This document shows, piece by piece, positions 11,001 to 22,865 of a DNA stretch of 64,000 bases. The first letter of the stretch is position 1; each line of letters starts with the position of its first letter. Both the position numbers and the translations under genes were made by a program. The stretch spans positions 1-64,000 of the forward strand of contig JARVKI010000093.1 in assembly GCA_036674765.1 (NCBI GenBank). The letters are read 5' to 3'. This DNA comes from Seiridium cupressi. Lineage: Eukaryota; Ascomycota; Sordariomycetes; Amphisphaeriales; Sporocadaceae. The notes beneath the pieces were generated by a model. It worked only from the letters and a program-made list of their open reading frames with translations. It ran no database searches and was not told where the DNA came from.

Positions 11001-12732
11001 CGTCCATGATCCAGCTGTCAGGCTCAAAGCTCCACCAGGCGGCGCTGCGTACCTTGATCAGAGCGCCACTGAGATTTTTCGGCACAACTGATACTGGAGT
11101 CGTCACAAACATGTTCTCACAAGACATGACGTTGATCGATCATGAGCTGCCAATTGCGGTAACGAACCTAGCTCTCGACATCTGCAATGCACTTGGTATG
11201 GCAGCTGTTATAGCATCTTCGTCGCCCTACCTTGCAATCACATATCCGTTTTTGTTCGCGGTACTCTATGGGATCCAGAAATTTTATCTTCGAACTTCGC
11301 GCCAGTTGCGACTTTTGGACCTCGAGGCTAAGAGTCCACTCTAGTCAGTTATTCAATCCCTGGATAACTAAACTATCCTTCTGCTGACACAACTCTAGCA
11401 CCCATTTCCTCGACACAATCAAAGGGTTGGCAACATTTCGGGCTTTCGGATGGACACACGAAGCGATTCGAACGAACAACCAGTTCCTGGACACCTCGCA
11501 ACGACCTACGTACCTTCTAGCTGTCGTTCAGCGGTGGCTACTATTCGCGCTACAGATAGTTGTGGCTATTCTTGCTGTCGCGGTGGTTGCAATGGCAACA
11601 CAATTGCGTTCAAGCACTGCACTGGCCGGTGCTAGCTTGGTCACTCTTATGACGTTTGGCGATATCCTGAACTACATTATCCGCTGGTTCACACAGATAG
11701 AGACATCTATTGGTGCTGTCGGTCGTATAAAGAACTTTAGCGAAAGGGTCAAGCCAGAAACCACAGAAGACGAAGATCAGATTCTTCCAGAGGATTGGCC
11801 GCTGCGCGGCTGTATAGAGATCAAGGACGTATCTGCTTCATACGCGTAGGTCTTCTAATCCCTGACTACAGTGTCACCATCAGTCCTACTCACAATTGAG
11901 ATAGCGCAAGCTCTGGCGAACTTGGAGTTCAAGAAAACAATTTAGCTATCAAACAAATGAGCCTATCCATTCAGAGCGGGGAGAAAGTCGCGATATGCGG
12001 ACGGAGCGGAAGGTGAGATTTTCTTGTCCCCAAAAGATGCCCCCTAAGCTAACTACTTCCAGTGGCAAGTCTTCCACTATTCTGTTGCTGCTCAAGTTGC
12101 TGGATCCCATCTCGTCGTGCCCTGGTACAGTCCTCATCGACGGGATCCCCCTCCACAAAATCGACCGACCTATCCTTCGAGAACGAATCATCGCAATCCC
12201 ACAGGAACCTGTCTTCCTACCAGATGGAACGTCCGTATTGGAAAACATGGATCCCTTCAATGCATCCGGCGAAAGCGAGTGTCAAGACGTACTTGAGCTC
12301 GTTGGTCTATGGCCACTATTTAGCCAGCGTGGCGGCCTGGCGGAGGGTTTGTTGCACCATGGACTATCACAAGGGCAGAAACAGCTATTCAGCCTTGCCC
12401 GCGCTGTGCTCCGCCACAGAATCCGGTTGCGGTCCCTCGTGGAAAAGTCGGGACCTGCGTCTGAGAAAACGGTCGGTGGTATTCTACTGCTAGACGAGAT
12501 GAGCTCAAGTGTGGACCAGGATACGGACCGTTCCATGCAAAAAATCATTACGGAGGAATTCAAGAACTATACAGTCGTCATGGTTAGTCACAGGCTGGAA
12601 ATGGTTATGGAATTCGATACCGTGGTTGTTATGGATAAGGGCAGCATAGTTGAGTCCGGCTCACCGAAAAGTTTGGTTGAGACAAACGGCGGTCGCTTCA
12701 GAGAGCTTTGGTTGGCGGGAAACAAGGGATAG
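8097..12732 (+). CDS. ABC transporter, ABCC (MRP) subfamily, full length
   Basis: A membrane exporter of about 1474 residues in five exons: 8097-8306, 8354-11343, 11399-11845, 11905-12012 and 12063-12732. The order is an N-terminal TMD0, TMD1, NBD1, TMD2, NBD2, as in fungal multidrug-resistance proteins. NBD1 has Walker A GAVGSGKT (632-639), LSGGQ (727-731) and Walker B VFIFDDILSGLD, with Asp where the catalytic Glu normally sits. NBD2 has GRSGSGKSST across the exon 4/5 junction, signature LSQGQ (1353-1357) and LLLDEMSSSVD with the Glu retained. One degenerate and one consensus ATP site is normal for ABCC. Every intron restores conserved sequence, for example KSPLYTHFLDTIKG. The gene lies 780 bp upstream of the NRPS on the same strand, which suggests export of its product or self-protection. 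Confidence 0.92.
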
Positions 12733-13511
12733 GCATGCGCTCATTCGTCTTTCGATTTGACGTTCGGGAGAGAAATATCGTACTCTACGTATAGCCCACA
12801 CTTAGTTGTGGTAGAACTCGCGGAGTAATGGTCAACCCCACGCACATCCTCCAACGTCCCAAGCAGCATCCATTTCAGCGTTTACGATGTTCCGCTTCAA
12901 TTCATCCTTGAGCTGTGTGCTGACCAACCTGACATTTAGGTGTATACGTTCATTGTACCATGGTTCTTAACTCATAGTCAGCGATTGAAAACTTAGTAGT
13001 GGACACATCTGCAGCGGTAAGGATGAGTCAAACAATCATCATGAGGAAATCACCTGCGCCAGGGGTTCTATCGCCCAATACCGCTAATCTGCTACTGTTA
13101 GCCTGTATAGGAATTGTTGCCACTAAAAAGTCAATGCCCTCCATTGCTAGCTTGCATATACAGGAATGCCAAGTCTGTCAACCCGCTCCCAGGCCACGAG
13201 GTGTGGATACATATCACAGTGCGGGATTCATGGCCGAGTCTACGCCTATCAGGTTGCCATATAGTTGCATTAGTAGTCTCCACTACGAGGACAAGGGGGG
13301 CTCATAGGCAGCCTCGATGTTGCAAAGGACCATGGCTGGGGCCAGTTCCGCTAACCACTGATTATACAAGATTAGCCGCCAAGTGACAAGGGACAAACTG
13401 TATATGTAGCTCCTGAAAGTAGTATAGGCGCCAAAGTCTGTGCACCCAAAGACCTAGATTTCGAACGCTTGTATTGCAATTGAAACTCTAGTCATTCAGA
13501 TCCGTCTAGCC
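12733..13511. other. Intergenic: NRPS promoter
   Basis: 779 bp between the ABC transporter stop and the NRPS start. It holds the second CACAGTGCGGGA at 13215-13226. Two overlapping short frames (12999-13386) show no domain and are not accepted. Confidence 0.5.
13215..13226 (+). promoter_or_regulatory. CACAGTGCGGGA word upstream of the NRPS
   Basis: This is the second exact copy of the word found upstream of the neighbouring transporter, 286 bp before the NRPS start codon. Confidence 0.25.
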
Positions 13512-16500
13512 ATGCTTCTTATTGATGGTCACACGGGCGATGGAAGCTTTCAGCAAGTCTTAGATTGGTATCCCGATCTCCCAAAGGCGATCGAGCAGCC
13601 TATACATGAACTCATCCAAGCGCAATCCAGGAGACGAGCTGGAGCATCGGCGGTATGTTCGTGGGACGGCGACTTATCATACGACGAACTAGAAGATCTC
13701 TCATCGCGGTTAGCGAGCCACATTCTTGCCCATGGAGTCACCGCCAAAGACATCGTACCCTTGGTCTTTGAGAAGTCGAAATGGATGCTCGTGGGCTTGT
13801 TGGCAGTGCTGAAGGCAGGGGGCACGTTTCTCATGCTCGACCCGTCCCAGCCGGTAGGGAGATTGAGAACTATCGTGGACCAGACGGGGGCCAGACTCGC
13901 CATGGCTTCGTCGGATTGTGCGGGGATATGCCAGTCATTGGTTGATCGTACGATCGTGGTGGACGATGCGAGTCTGACCGCATTGACGAGCGTATCGAAA
14001 CTACCCCAGGTTGAGCCGAGCAGCACTGCATACACCATATTCACATCGGGGAGTACGGGGACTCCGAAAGGCGTTCTCATCGAGCATGCCCAGCTATCCA
14101 GCACGTCTACGTACGTGGGCAAGCGGCTGGGTTACGGCACTGAGTCGCGAGTCTTCCAATTTGCGTCGTATGCATTTGACGCCTGCATTACTGATATCTT
14201 CGCTACCCTGGTCCATGGAGGCACAGTTTGTATACCGTCCGAGTGGGACCGTAACAACGGAATCATAGAAGCTATGAATCGGATGAAGGTCACGCACGCC
14301 AAGTTCACTCCTTCATTGGCCGGAAATCTCGCCATTGAGAACGTCCCTAGCCTGAGGACGTTGATGTTCGGGGGTGAAAGCCCTCCAGCTTCGCTAGTCG
14401 AGAAGTGGTCGTCGAGACTGAAACTGATCTTGGTTTACGGTCCGACGGAATGCTGTGTGATATGTTTCACTACAGATGCCAGCGCACACCAAATAGCTCT
14501 GGGGGAGATCGGCACACCCGTGGCGTCTCGCGGCTGGATTGCCAAACAAGAAAACCAACAAGAACTCGCAACTATCGGCGAGGTTGGAGAGCTCTTGATC
14601 GAGGGCCCGCTCGTCGGGAGAGGTTACCTCAACGATCCCGAGAAAACCGACAGGCAGTTCATTTGTAATCCCGCATGGATGCCGGATTCGTTCGTTGCGA
14701 GTAAAGAAACGCGACTATACCGTACGGGCGATTTGGCAAAATACCTGGAAGATGGACGTGTCTGCTACGTTGGCCGAGTAGACAATCAGGTCAAGATTCG
14801 TGGACAAAGGCTTGAGCTTGAAGAGGTCGAGAAGACCCTACATAAAAGCCTGATATCCAGGGGCTTGGACCATCGGCTCGTTGTTGTCGAGGCTGTTGCC
14901 TTTCAGGGCCTAACCACGAAACACCTGATTGCTTTTCTGAGTAAGTCAATACAACATATTGAAATGTCGTTTCTCCAGCCGTTGCAGCATGTGGAATTTT
15001 ACAATTACAGGCTGGCAAACAGCCTCAACTCAAATTCGTTATTCTATCTTGAAATACATTATTCTCTCATTTTCTTATATCTCAACAATGAAACTAGCAA
15101 GCTGATTACTTTTATGTGCGTAGATATGAAGGATAGTAGTTCCTTCGGCTCGCTTATATGGGAACTCGACGGTCCCATAACAAGCGCATCTGCTCAGGAA
15201 AGAAAGAACTTCGCCGAGGTCGTATCACAAGTCAAAGAGGAAATGTCAAAACTTCTACCGGCTTACGCCGTTCCATCTATCTGGGTCCCAGTCAAAAGCG
15301 TGCCGTACACAATATCACGGAAGATCGACCGGAAAAGATTGCGTACCATTGCCGCCTCGCTCACTGTCAAAGAGCTCGGAACTTTCGCAAGTCCTCCTTC
15401 GGAAGAATCAAGTAATGATACAGCTGTAATAATTTCCGAGAAAGAGTCGAAGCTGCAAAAATTATGGGCAGACGTCTTCGATGTACCCACAAACAAGATC
15501 GAACCACAGGATGACTTCTTCTCTCTTGGAGGCGACTCGGTTCTGGCAATCAAGATGATTGCCGCTGCGAGATCTCAAGGCTTGGACTTGAGTCTCCAGC
15601 ATGTCTTCAAGCACCCTAAGCTCCGAAACATGGCATTGAATGTCGATATCCTAGAAGGCGAAGACCACAACCTGACCACACCGCCTCCATTTTCCCTTCT
15701 CGATCAGTCTTGGGACTTGGACCTTGTTCGAAATGAAGGAAGCGAACAGTGTTCAATCTCAGTAGACACCATTGAAGATATATACCCGTGCTCCCCTATG
15801 CAAGAAGGCCTTATGGCGCTCTCGATGAAGGATCCTGGGACTTACATCCTGCAGTTCGTCTACCAAATGCCGGAATCGGTAGATTTAGAGAGGCTGAGAG
15901 CGGCGTGGGAGGCGGTTGCGGCACAAACACAAGTCATGAGGACTAGGTTCTTCGACTACAACTCCAATCTGCTGCAAGCTATCGTGAAAGAGCCTCTGAG
16001 GTGGAAAGTCGTCGAAGAGGATTTGGCCGAGTTCCTGGTTGCTGAAAAGGGGCTCAAGATGAGTGTTGGCGAATCGATGTCGCGGCATGCAGTGGTACGC
16101 CAACCGCACTCGCAACAAAAGTTTCTCGTTTGGAACGTCCAGCACGCACTGGTGGACGGGTGGTCTGAATCAGATATCGTAACATTAGTGGAAAAGGCCT
16201 ACTCCGGAGACCAGTCCTCACTATCCGAGATCCCAAAGTTCAATCGTTTCATCAGATACTTGGGGAACCAACACATCGCGGCAAGCGAGAAGTTCTGGAA
16301 GGAGGACCTCGTCGGTGCCCCTGTACCTGCATTCCCACCCTTACCGGATGCCAGCTATGTACCAAAAGTGCAGCGATCGAGTCGGATTCTGCACCATTTC
16401 GATTCCCACGCGGATGCGGAGATCGAGCATAAAGTCAAGTTATTCAAGCGTGGATCTGCCACTCCAGCTACCATGATCCAAGCAGCTTGGTTCATCTTGA

Positions 16501-18799
16501 TGGGCCTTTATTCGAATACGGAAGATGTTATTACAGGGGTCACACTGAATGGAAGAGCAGCACCGCTTCCCGGCATCGATCAGATTCCGGGGCCAACCGT
16601 GACAACCATCCCCTTCAGGACGCGATTCACACATGAGCAGCCCGTGTCAGAGTTCCTGGAGGGCATTCAAACCCAATACCTGAATATCTTGCCGCATGTC
16701 CAGTTTGGACTGCAGAACATCCGGGCCTTGGGCGATGATGCTGTTGCGGCATGCAAGTTCAGGACATTGTTAGTAGTACAATCCGCCAATCGTCCCCAAA
16801 GCCATAGAAAGCTCTTGTTGGGCCGGAGCTATTCTTTCCCCGTCATGGACTTTGCGCTGGTAATGGAATGCGAAGTCGTTGAGGGCAATGTTGAATTTCG
16901 TGCGACATTCGATCACCAGATCTTGAACGAGGACCAAGTGCGACGTATGTTCCAAATGATGGAGGCCATTCTGCAAAGAATCTCAAGCCACAATCCGGAG
17001 ACGACTAGAGTTGGTGACCTCTTGGAACTATCAGCGAAGGACACCTCAGAGATTTCCTACTGGCATGGGCGGATTGCAGAGCAGATTGCGCATCAGTCAC
17101 ACAAAGAAGAGGGGACAACTGATAAGTCAAACCGACCGCCTTCGTCTCCAAGAGAGAAGAAGCTTGCTTCCATATGGAAGACTCTCCTTCAGACGGAGCA
17201 AATCGGTGCCCACGACCACTTCTTCCATATGGGAGGCGGGAGCGTGTCCGCCATGCGACTTGTCTCCATGGCGAGGAGAGAGGGACTCACCTTGACAGTG
17301 AGCGAAATTTTCAAATGGCCAGTTCTGTCCGAGATGGCTCTGGTAGCTAAAGAGAATGTGAACACCGCCACGGTGGCTCCCTTTTCGTTGCTCCCCAAAT
17401 CCAAAGAGGCCCACTTGATGGTAAGTATAATTCATATGTTTTCAACGATATCATTGTATTGAATGAGCAAGGCACTAATATCTGTTGTGATCACCAGAGA
17501 TGGCAAGCTGCCGCGCAATGCCACATCGACGCCACTGATATTGAGGATCTCCTTCCGGTGCACGCGATGCAGCTACATTACATCACCGGCTATCCCGAGG
17601 CCAAGAGAGACATCAACGGGCCCTGGGACTGGCAATCGCAGGCAATATATGCACTTCCACGAACAGTGGAACTCGACCGGTTCCGAAATTTGTGGGCTGA
17701 GGCAATCGCAAGACATCAAGCTCTGCGAACAAGAGCCGTCCTGCTCGGTAACACAGTATACCAAGCCGTTTTAAGCCCGCTCCTCCACTGGCTGAGCTGG
17801 CAGCACAGCGACAATCTAGAGGGATACGTGCAGTCCGATCGACGCAGAAGAATGTCATTCGGCCAGGAACTGCTCCGGCTTGCCGTCGTGGACGACGCCT
17901 CAAGTCCTACGGGGCGGTACTTCGTGGTCACCATGCAGCACTTCATCTACGACGGATTCGCGCGGCACATGCTGTTCAAAGAGCTCGAGACGGCATATTT
18001 TAGCGGCTTCCCGGACACGATGCCGCCGAAGATGAATCAGTTCATCAAATACCTCGTGGGCGCAGACAAGGAGGCCGCACTCCAGTACTGGACGAAATAC
18101 CTGTCAGACGTGCAGACGAAACCACTGCTCGACGTGCCCGAGCACTGCTTCGAGATGGACACCAATGAAAGAACCATCACCACGGCCGTCCCCAAGGTGA
18201 GCGGAACCGATGCCACGCTGCCGACAATCATCGAGGTGGTAGCCGGGCTCGTGCTAGCCCAAAAGCTAGACTGCGCAGACATGATCCTCTACTCGGACCG
18301 CTCGGGACGCAATCTACCCGTAGAAGGGATTCAGGACCTCATGGGCCCGACAACGCTGTTCCTGCCGGTGCGCGTGCGCCTCGACGCAGACGAGACGGTC
18401 CCCGATCTCCTGCATCGAGCACAGCAAGCGCAGCGAGACATGCTGCCGCACGAGCACCTCGGCTGGCTGGAGCTGAGGGAGATGGCGCCGTTCCGGCCCT
18501 TCTACCGACACGCCGTCAACATGAACATCAACCCCAATGCCCTGTCCTCGTACGGCCGCCTCGGGCTTCAGTATCAGGGTTCCTACGCTAGCTGCGATGA
18601 TCCGTTCGGCATCAACGTGGACTTGTATGATGACAAGATCGAGTGGGCTATCTATTACGACGAGAGATTCATCTCTGCTCCGGTAGTTGATGAATTATTG
18701 GCAAGTTTTGAAAACCTTCTTGGTGAAATCACACGGGCCGTTGAGTCTGGTTCAACCGTTGGCGAGTTGTCTCGACAAGCTTTAAGACGGAAAGAATGA
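13512..18799 (+). CDS. Non-ribosomal peptide synthetase, A-T-C-T-C
   Basis: Three exons, 13512-14940, 15124-17420 and 17498-18799, predict about 1675 residues. Domain order: adenylation (TSGSTGTPKG 178-187; YGPTE 309-313; YRTGDLA from 403; SRKIDR with the catalytic Lys at about 543); carrier T1 (FFSLGGDSV, phosphopantetheine Ser 615); condensation C1 (QHALVDG 816-822); carrier T2 (FFHMGGGSV, Ser 1183); terminal condensation C2 (QHFIYDG 1389-1395). Both C motifs keep the catalytic second His and the Asp-Gly but have Gln for the first His. The by-eye 10-residue specificity code is D-A-T-K-M-G-V-V-I-K, which I cannot assign. One A domain feeding two T-C pairs resembles iterative fungal siderophore synthetases, but no ornithine monooxygenase is nearby. 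The first intron (183 nt) is open in frame; the second is 77 nt. It is probably co-regulated with the ABCC transporter. Confidence 0.92.
14941..15123 (+). other. Probable 183-nt intron of the NRPS, open in frame
   Basis: It starts GTAAGT after ...HLIAFLA-like coding and ends GTGCGTAG before the codons for MKDSSSFGSL. The encoded insert (NYRLANSLNSNS... and LIFLYLNNETS) is AT-rich and unlike any A-domain sequence. The length is 61 codons with no stop, so an unspliced message would still encode a full enzyme with an insertion in the C-terminal A subdomain. Confidence 0.7.
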
Positions 18800-19263
18800 C
18801 AGTAGCATAGAGATGGCCGTAGAAGTGCTAGACACAACAAATTAGTTTCAATAACAAATACTACCCCTTTTATACTAACCCGCGCTCTTGATTACTTATT
18901 CTTGGTAACACGAAAATAATGAAACCATAATTAGTGGTCGTAAACTTTGACTCCTACCCGGTAGATATGAAATCAGGTAGCATACGATTATGAAGAGTGT
19001 CAAACTTCCACTACTCATTGTTGCTGTGCTGTATGTATACTCTCTTTTCGTACACCTCACTGCGACATGTTTCCCATCCATCCAATCATATATGAATTTT
19101 GTCTTTTTACCTATTCCTTCACCGGCCTGGCCTATGGTCCATGTCTGAGATGGATAACCCTGCGTGGTAATGCTAGCAGGCGCAGTCTCCGCCCAGCTGC
19201 TTCAACGCCTTCTGAATGCATATTTTCCTGATGTCTTTCGTCCCTGGACACTTTTGTACCCTC
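18800..19263. other. Intergenic between convergent NRPS and PSD2
   Basis: 464 bp of AT-rich sequence that should carry the 3' ends of both genes. It contains AATAAC/ATACTACC-like A/T-rich stretches near 18850. No gene is seen. Confidence 0.5.
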
Positions 19264-22200
19264 CTAAGAGAGCGCCTCGGTACCTTCGCCTCCACCACGA
19301 ATGCGACGATTTGCCTCCTGTTTGTCCGCTTCGGTGACATCATTGGGATCCTTGCGCATGTCGGGTGCGAACTGAGCTTGACTGGGACTGTGGCCAATCG
19401 ACATGCCTGCAGAGATCTATTTCCTTGTTAGATTGCATTCTCATGGAGGGGATATAAGTATCAAATACTCACCAGGGTCTCGAGCGCGCTGTTCGAGTTG
19501 TCCACCAAATCATCGTCAAAGACCATTGTGCCTTCTTCGAATAGCAGCACAATTGTGCTACCGCCAAACTTGAAATATCCGAGCTCCTCAGCTCGCCTGA
19601 CCTCCTCACCCTCTTTGCGAGTGATAACGGTGCTACCAACCATCATGGCGCCGACACAGATGACCATGACGCGGCCGTGATTGGGAGTATCGATCGGGCA
19701 AATAACACGAACATTCTCGCCGTATACATCGAGAGCTGATCGAATGGCCATCGGGTTGACAGTGTAGTACTCGCCCTCAATGAGCTTCGGCTTTCGCAAA
19801 ATTCCATCAACAGGAATGTGGAAACGATGGTAGTCTTGAGGAGCCAGACGGAAGATACCGAGGGCGCCCCTTTCGTATCGCTGGGCATCTTCGGGGTATG
19901 CATCACCGAGCAGTCGCTTGATAGAGAATTCACGGCCCTTGACCCAAATGTTGGTGGCTGAATCGATAGTGTTGAAGACGACAGAGCGGCAGTCGGCCGG
20001 CGACACGAAAATATTTGGATTATCCGGTGCGGAGCAAGGCCGAGCACTTGGCTTCAAGGCACGGTAGAAGAACTCGTTGAAGCTCTTGAACTCTTCCATC
20101 GGCAAGAGCACTTCATCCATGTTGAGGTTGTGGAATTTGATGAAGCCAGGGATGTCCTCTCGCGAGGCGGGATCATCGTACTTCTTACCCTGCTTGACAC
20201 TCAGACTCTTCAACATTTTACGGACTGTCATAAGTTAGTCATGTCAAAGTCTTGCAGTTCCAGGTCACTCACTTCTCTTCTTCTCCATGTCTTTCGATTT
20301 GAGTCCCTTGTATAGCAACCTGATGCCAAGTCTGACGTAGACACTCATCTTCTCCTCATTGATCTGGCCGGTGAGACGATCCTGAACCAAGATGTTCGCA
20401 GAGTTGGCACCTAGTTTGTAGCCACCGTAAGAGATCTTGGTAATGACCTTGGAGTACCATTTCCTCTGCGCTTGACTGGCAGTAACAAAGCCACCCATCA
20501 TGATGGAGTTGACTTGACGCCAATCCTGACTGGCGCAAGTGGCAATGTGAGTAATGATATCTGTGTCTTTGCGCTTGTTGAGGCGTGGTTGGTGACAAAT
20601 GGGGCATTCGCGGATTTCAACGACGTGCTCTTCGCTCTTGTTGACGTTGAGATCGTCCTTCTCCAAACTGTCCCCTTCCTCACCGGGCGTACTAAGATCC
20701 GGCACCACAATGGTAGACGTCGAAGGGTGCTCGCCCTGAACGGTTGAATCCTGGGAGCTTAGCGTGAAGCTACCTTCTTCGCCAGGAGTCTCGGATGGGG
20801 TCGAGGCACCACTGCCCGAAACGTGACCAGGAACGGTCAACATGTCCTTAATCTTTCCGTCGGGAAGCGCGCTCCTTACTTTGTCACCCAAAGTCTGTGG
20901 TTTGCTCTTCTGCTGCAATTGGTCCTCCAAGCAAATGACGGCCTCGTTGATGGTGAGATTACTAGTCTCCTCGCCATTGGCTGCCTTGTGCGGGAATCTC
21001 TGGAAGAAGCTGTCGATGGTTGATTCACGTAGGGTCGAGCCAAGGGTGTCGAGCATTGTGGTCAGTTCGACTTTGCTAATTTCTCCACTCTCATCCGTGT
21101 CATACTGTCTCAACATGGCCCGCCAGAATTGCTGTCGCAAAGCAGGATACGGCATGTATTTGGCACGAATGAACAGCTGTGGGTTGTGCTTGGCTTCCCA
21201 CTTGTCCAGGTTCTTCATCTTCAGCGGTACGGTGAAGGGGACAAAGTCGGGGTCATCAGAGGCAGCTTCACCCGTTTCAGCACCACCTGCATTCAAGATC
21301 GGTAGTTGATCAGCCGTGACTAGGTTCGGATCGGGATTAGCCGCGACCGCTGCTGCTCCATCTGTCTGGGACAGGCTGGAAAGTGTTGATGGGTTTTTGG
21401 TGATAGGGGGTCGACCCTTTGTCAAGCTCTGCGAGGATGGCGAGCGTGACATGCCTAGCTTAGCCAATCGCGACTTCTTGATAGGTGTGTATTCGGGAGG
21501 GTCCTTTAGATCATAGAGTCCAGTCTCCGGGTCTGCCTTTGGTGACTGCTCGACAACCTCCTTAAGGGGAAATGAAGTGGACGCGATAAAGTCGTTCCCT
21601 GAGTACTTGTCGCGGTCAATGACCGTGAAAGCGAATGAGTATGTCTGCTCGTGGTTCAAGACCTGGAACAGCATCTTCTCGTGAAAGACGGGGTTCAAAT
21701 TGTGACGGACAACCTTGGTCCTGTACGTCTTTTTGCCGAGGGATGCTACCACAAAGGGGTCCATGTCGAAACTCGTCTTGGTGAAGTTGGATTCGGGCGG
21801 CAGATCCGTGATATTGCTAATTTCTAAGAAGACAAGTCCGACGACGTCGCTTCCACCGTTCACGAACTCATATGGGTTCTGCCTCTTCTTGCGCTTCAGG
21901 CCCTTGATTCTCATTCTCCTCTTTCGCTTTTCAATTGCTTCGGGCTTGTTGGGATCTTCATCTTCGGGAGTTTCGTCCTCGTCCAGCGCATCGTCGTCGT
22001 AGTCCTCGTCGTCATCTTGAGAGTTGTCTGTCCCACTTCGCAGTAGCTCAGGTGACGGGGAAGAAGTATCTCCCTTCGAAGACGACCTGGGCCCGAGGAC
22101 AGGCGTCCTTGTCGGGGTGACATTGCGAGAAGGTGCCTCTGGGAGAGAGCTGGCTAGCGTGCGGAGCTTCTCTAGTACCTGGGCTGGGGAGGCACGCGCG

Positions 22201-22865
22201 TCGGTTGAGTCAAAGATGGTGAATTGAAGGAGGACTTCTCCAGACACCACGCTCGCTTTCTTGCCTGACCTCTTGCTCTTCAATGGGTACCATCTAGGCT
22301 CTTGTTCGGTGCTGTAGTTGGAAAATATCTCCTCGAGGGCCAAATCGAACTCGCCCAAGTAATCTTTGCCGAATCTGTCCTTGTCCCAGCAAATAGCCTC
22401 GAGAAGGAGGTTCTCGACGCCCACGATGGGCATTGTAGCGACCACGTTCCATTCTGGGTTCAATGTTTTGGGGACGCAGTGTGTAACGAATTTGGATTCG
22501 CCGCAGGCCAATTGAAGGTACTACAGAGCTCGAGAGTCAGTAGAGGGTCGAGTGTGCATTGGTATCGAAGAGGGACCATACGGGATCTGATGTTCCTCCA
22601 CGGTCCTTGGCAGCCAGTTCTCTCGCCTAAACGGTCACGTTAGTTTTTCGACTCGCCGGCAGCCTAGTCCTGTCTGGGGCGTCGTGGTAGCTCTTACACG
22701 AATGACAACGGCCTTCAGGACCAAGCCCGTGTCCCTCCGCCCCTCTGGGCTCGAAGTGTCTGGTTTGGCAGATCGCATTGGACTGGCACTGCGACTGTTG
22801 GTGGTGGAGTTGACGGTGGACTTGGAGGTGCTCCGTTTGAGGCGAGAGGGGATAAGGGATACCAT
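19264..22865 (-). CDS. PSD2: Phosphatidylserine decarboxylase proenzyme 2 (C2-domain type)
   Basis: Makes phosphatidylethanolamine from phosphatidylserine in endosome/Golgi/vacuole membranes. Five exons, 22865-22698, 22626-22582, 22520-20273, 20224-19473 and 19416-19264, give about 1121 residues (yeast Psd2 has 1138). Order: basic low-complexity N-terminus; first C2 domain (VLKAVVIRARELAAKDRGG...SDPYLQL); acidic linker; second C2 domain (SFDMDPFVVASLGKKTYRTK, about 300-395); an EF-hand loop DTDESGEISKVE near 545; a CxxC-H-C putative zinc motif near 708-732 (CPICHQPRLNKRK then THIATC); catalytic domain with SPADCRSVVF, DYHRFHIPVDG and the autocleavage/pyruvoyl site FGGSTIV near 1040. All introns restore family sequence (MEKKRIRKMLKS; TLISAGMSIGHS). 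It converges with the NRPS but is a housekeeping enzyme. Confidence 0.95.

Noticed and set aside
13114..13386. Overlapping short frames between the ABC transporter and the NRPS
   Set aside because: No domain and no splice link to the NRPS; the region is best read as promoter.
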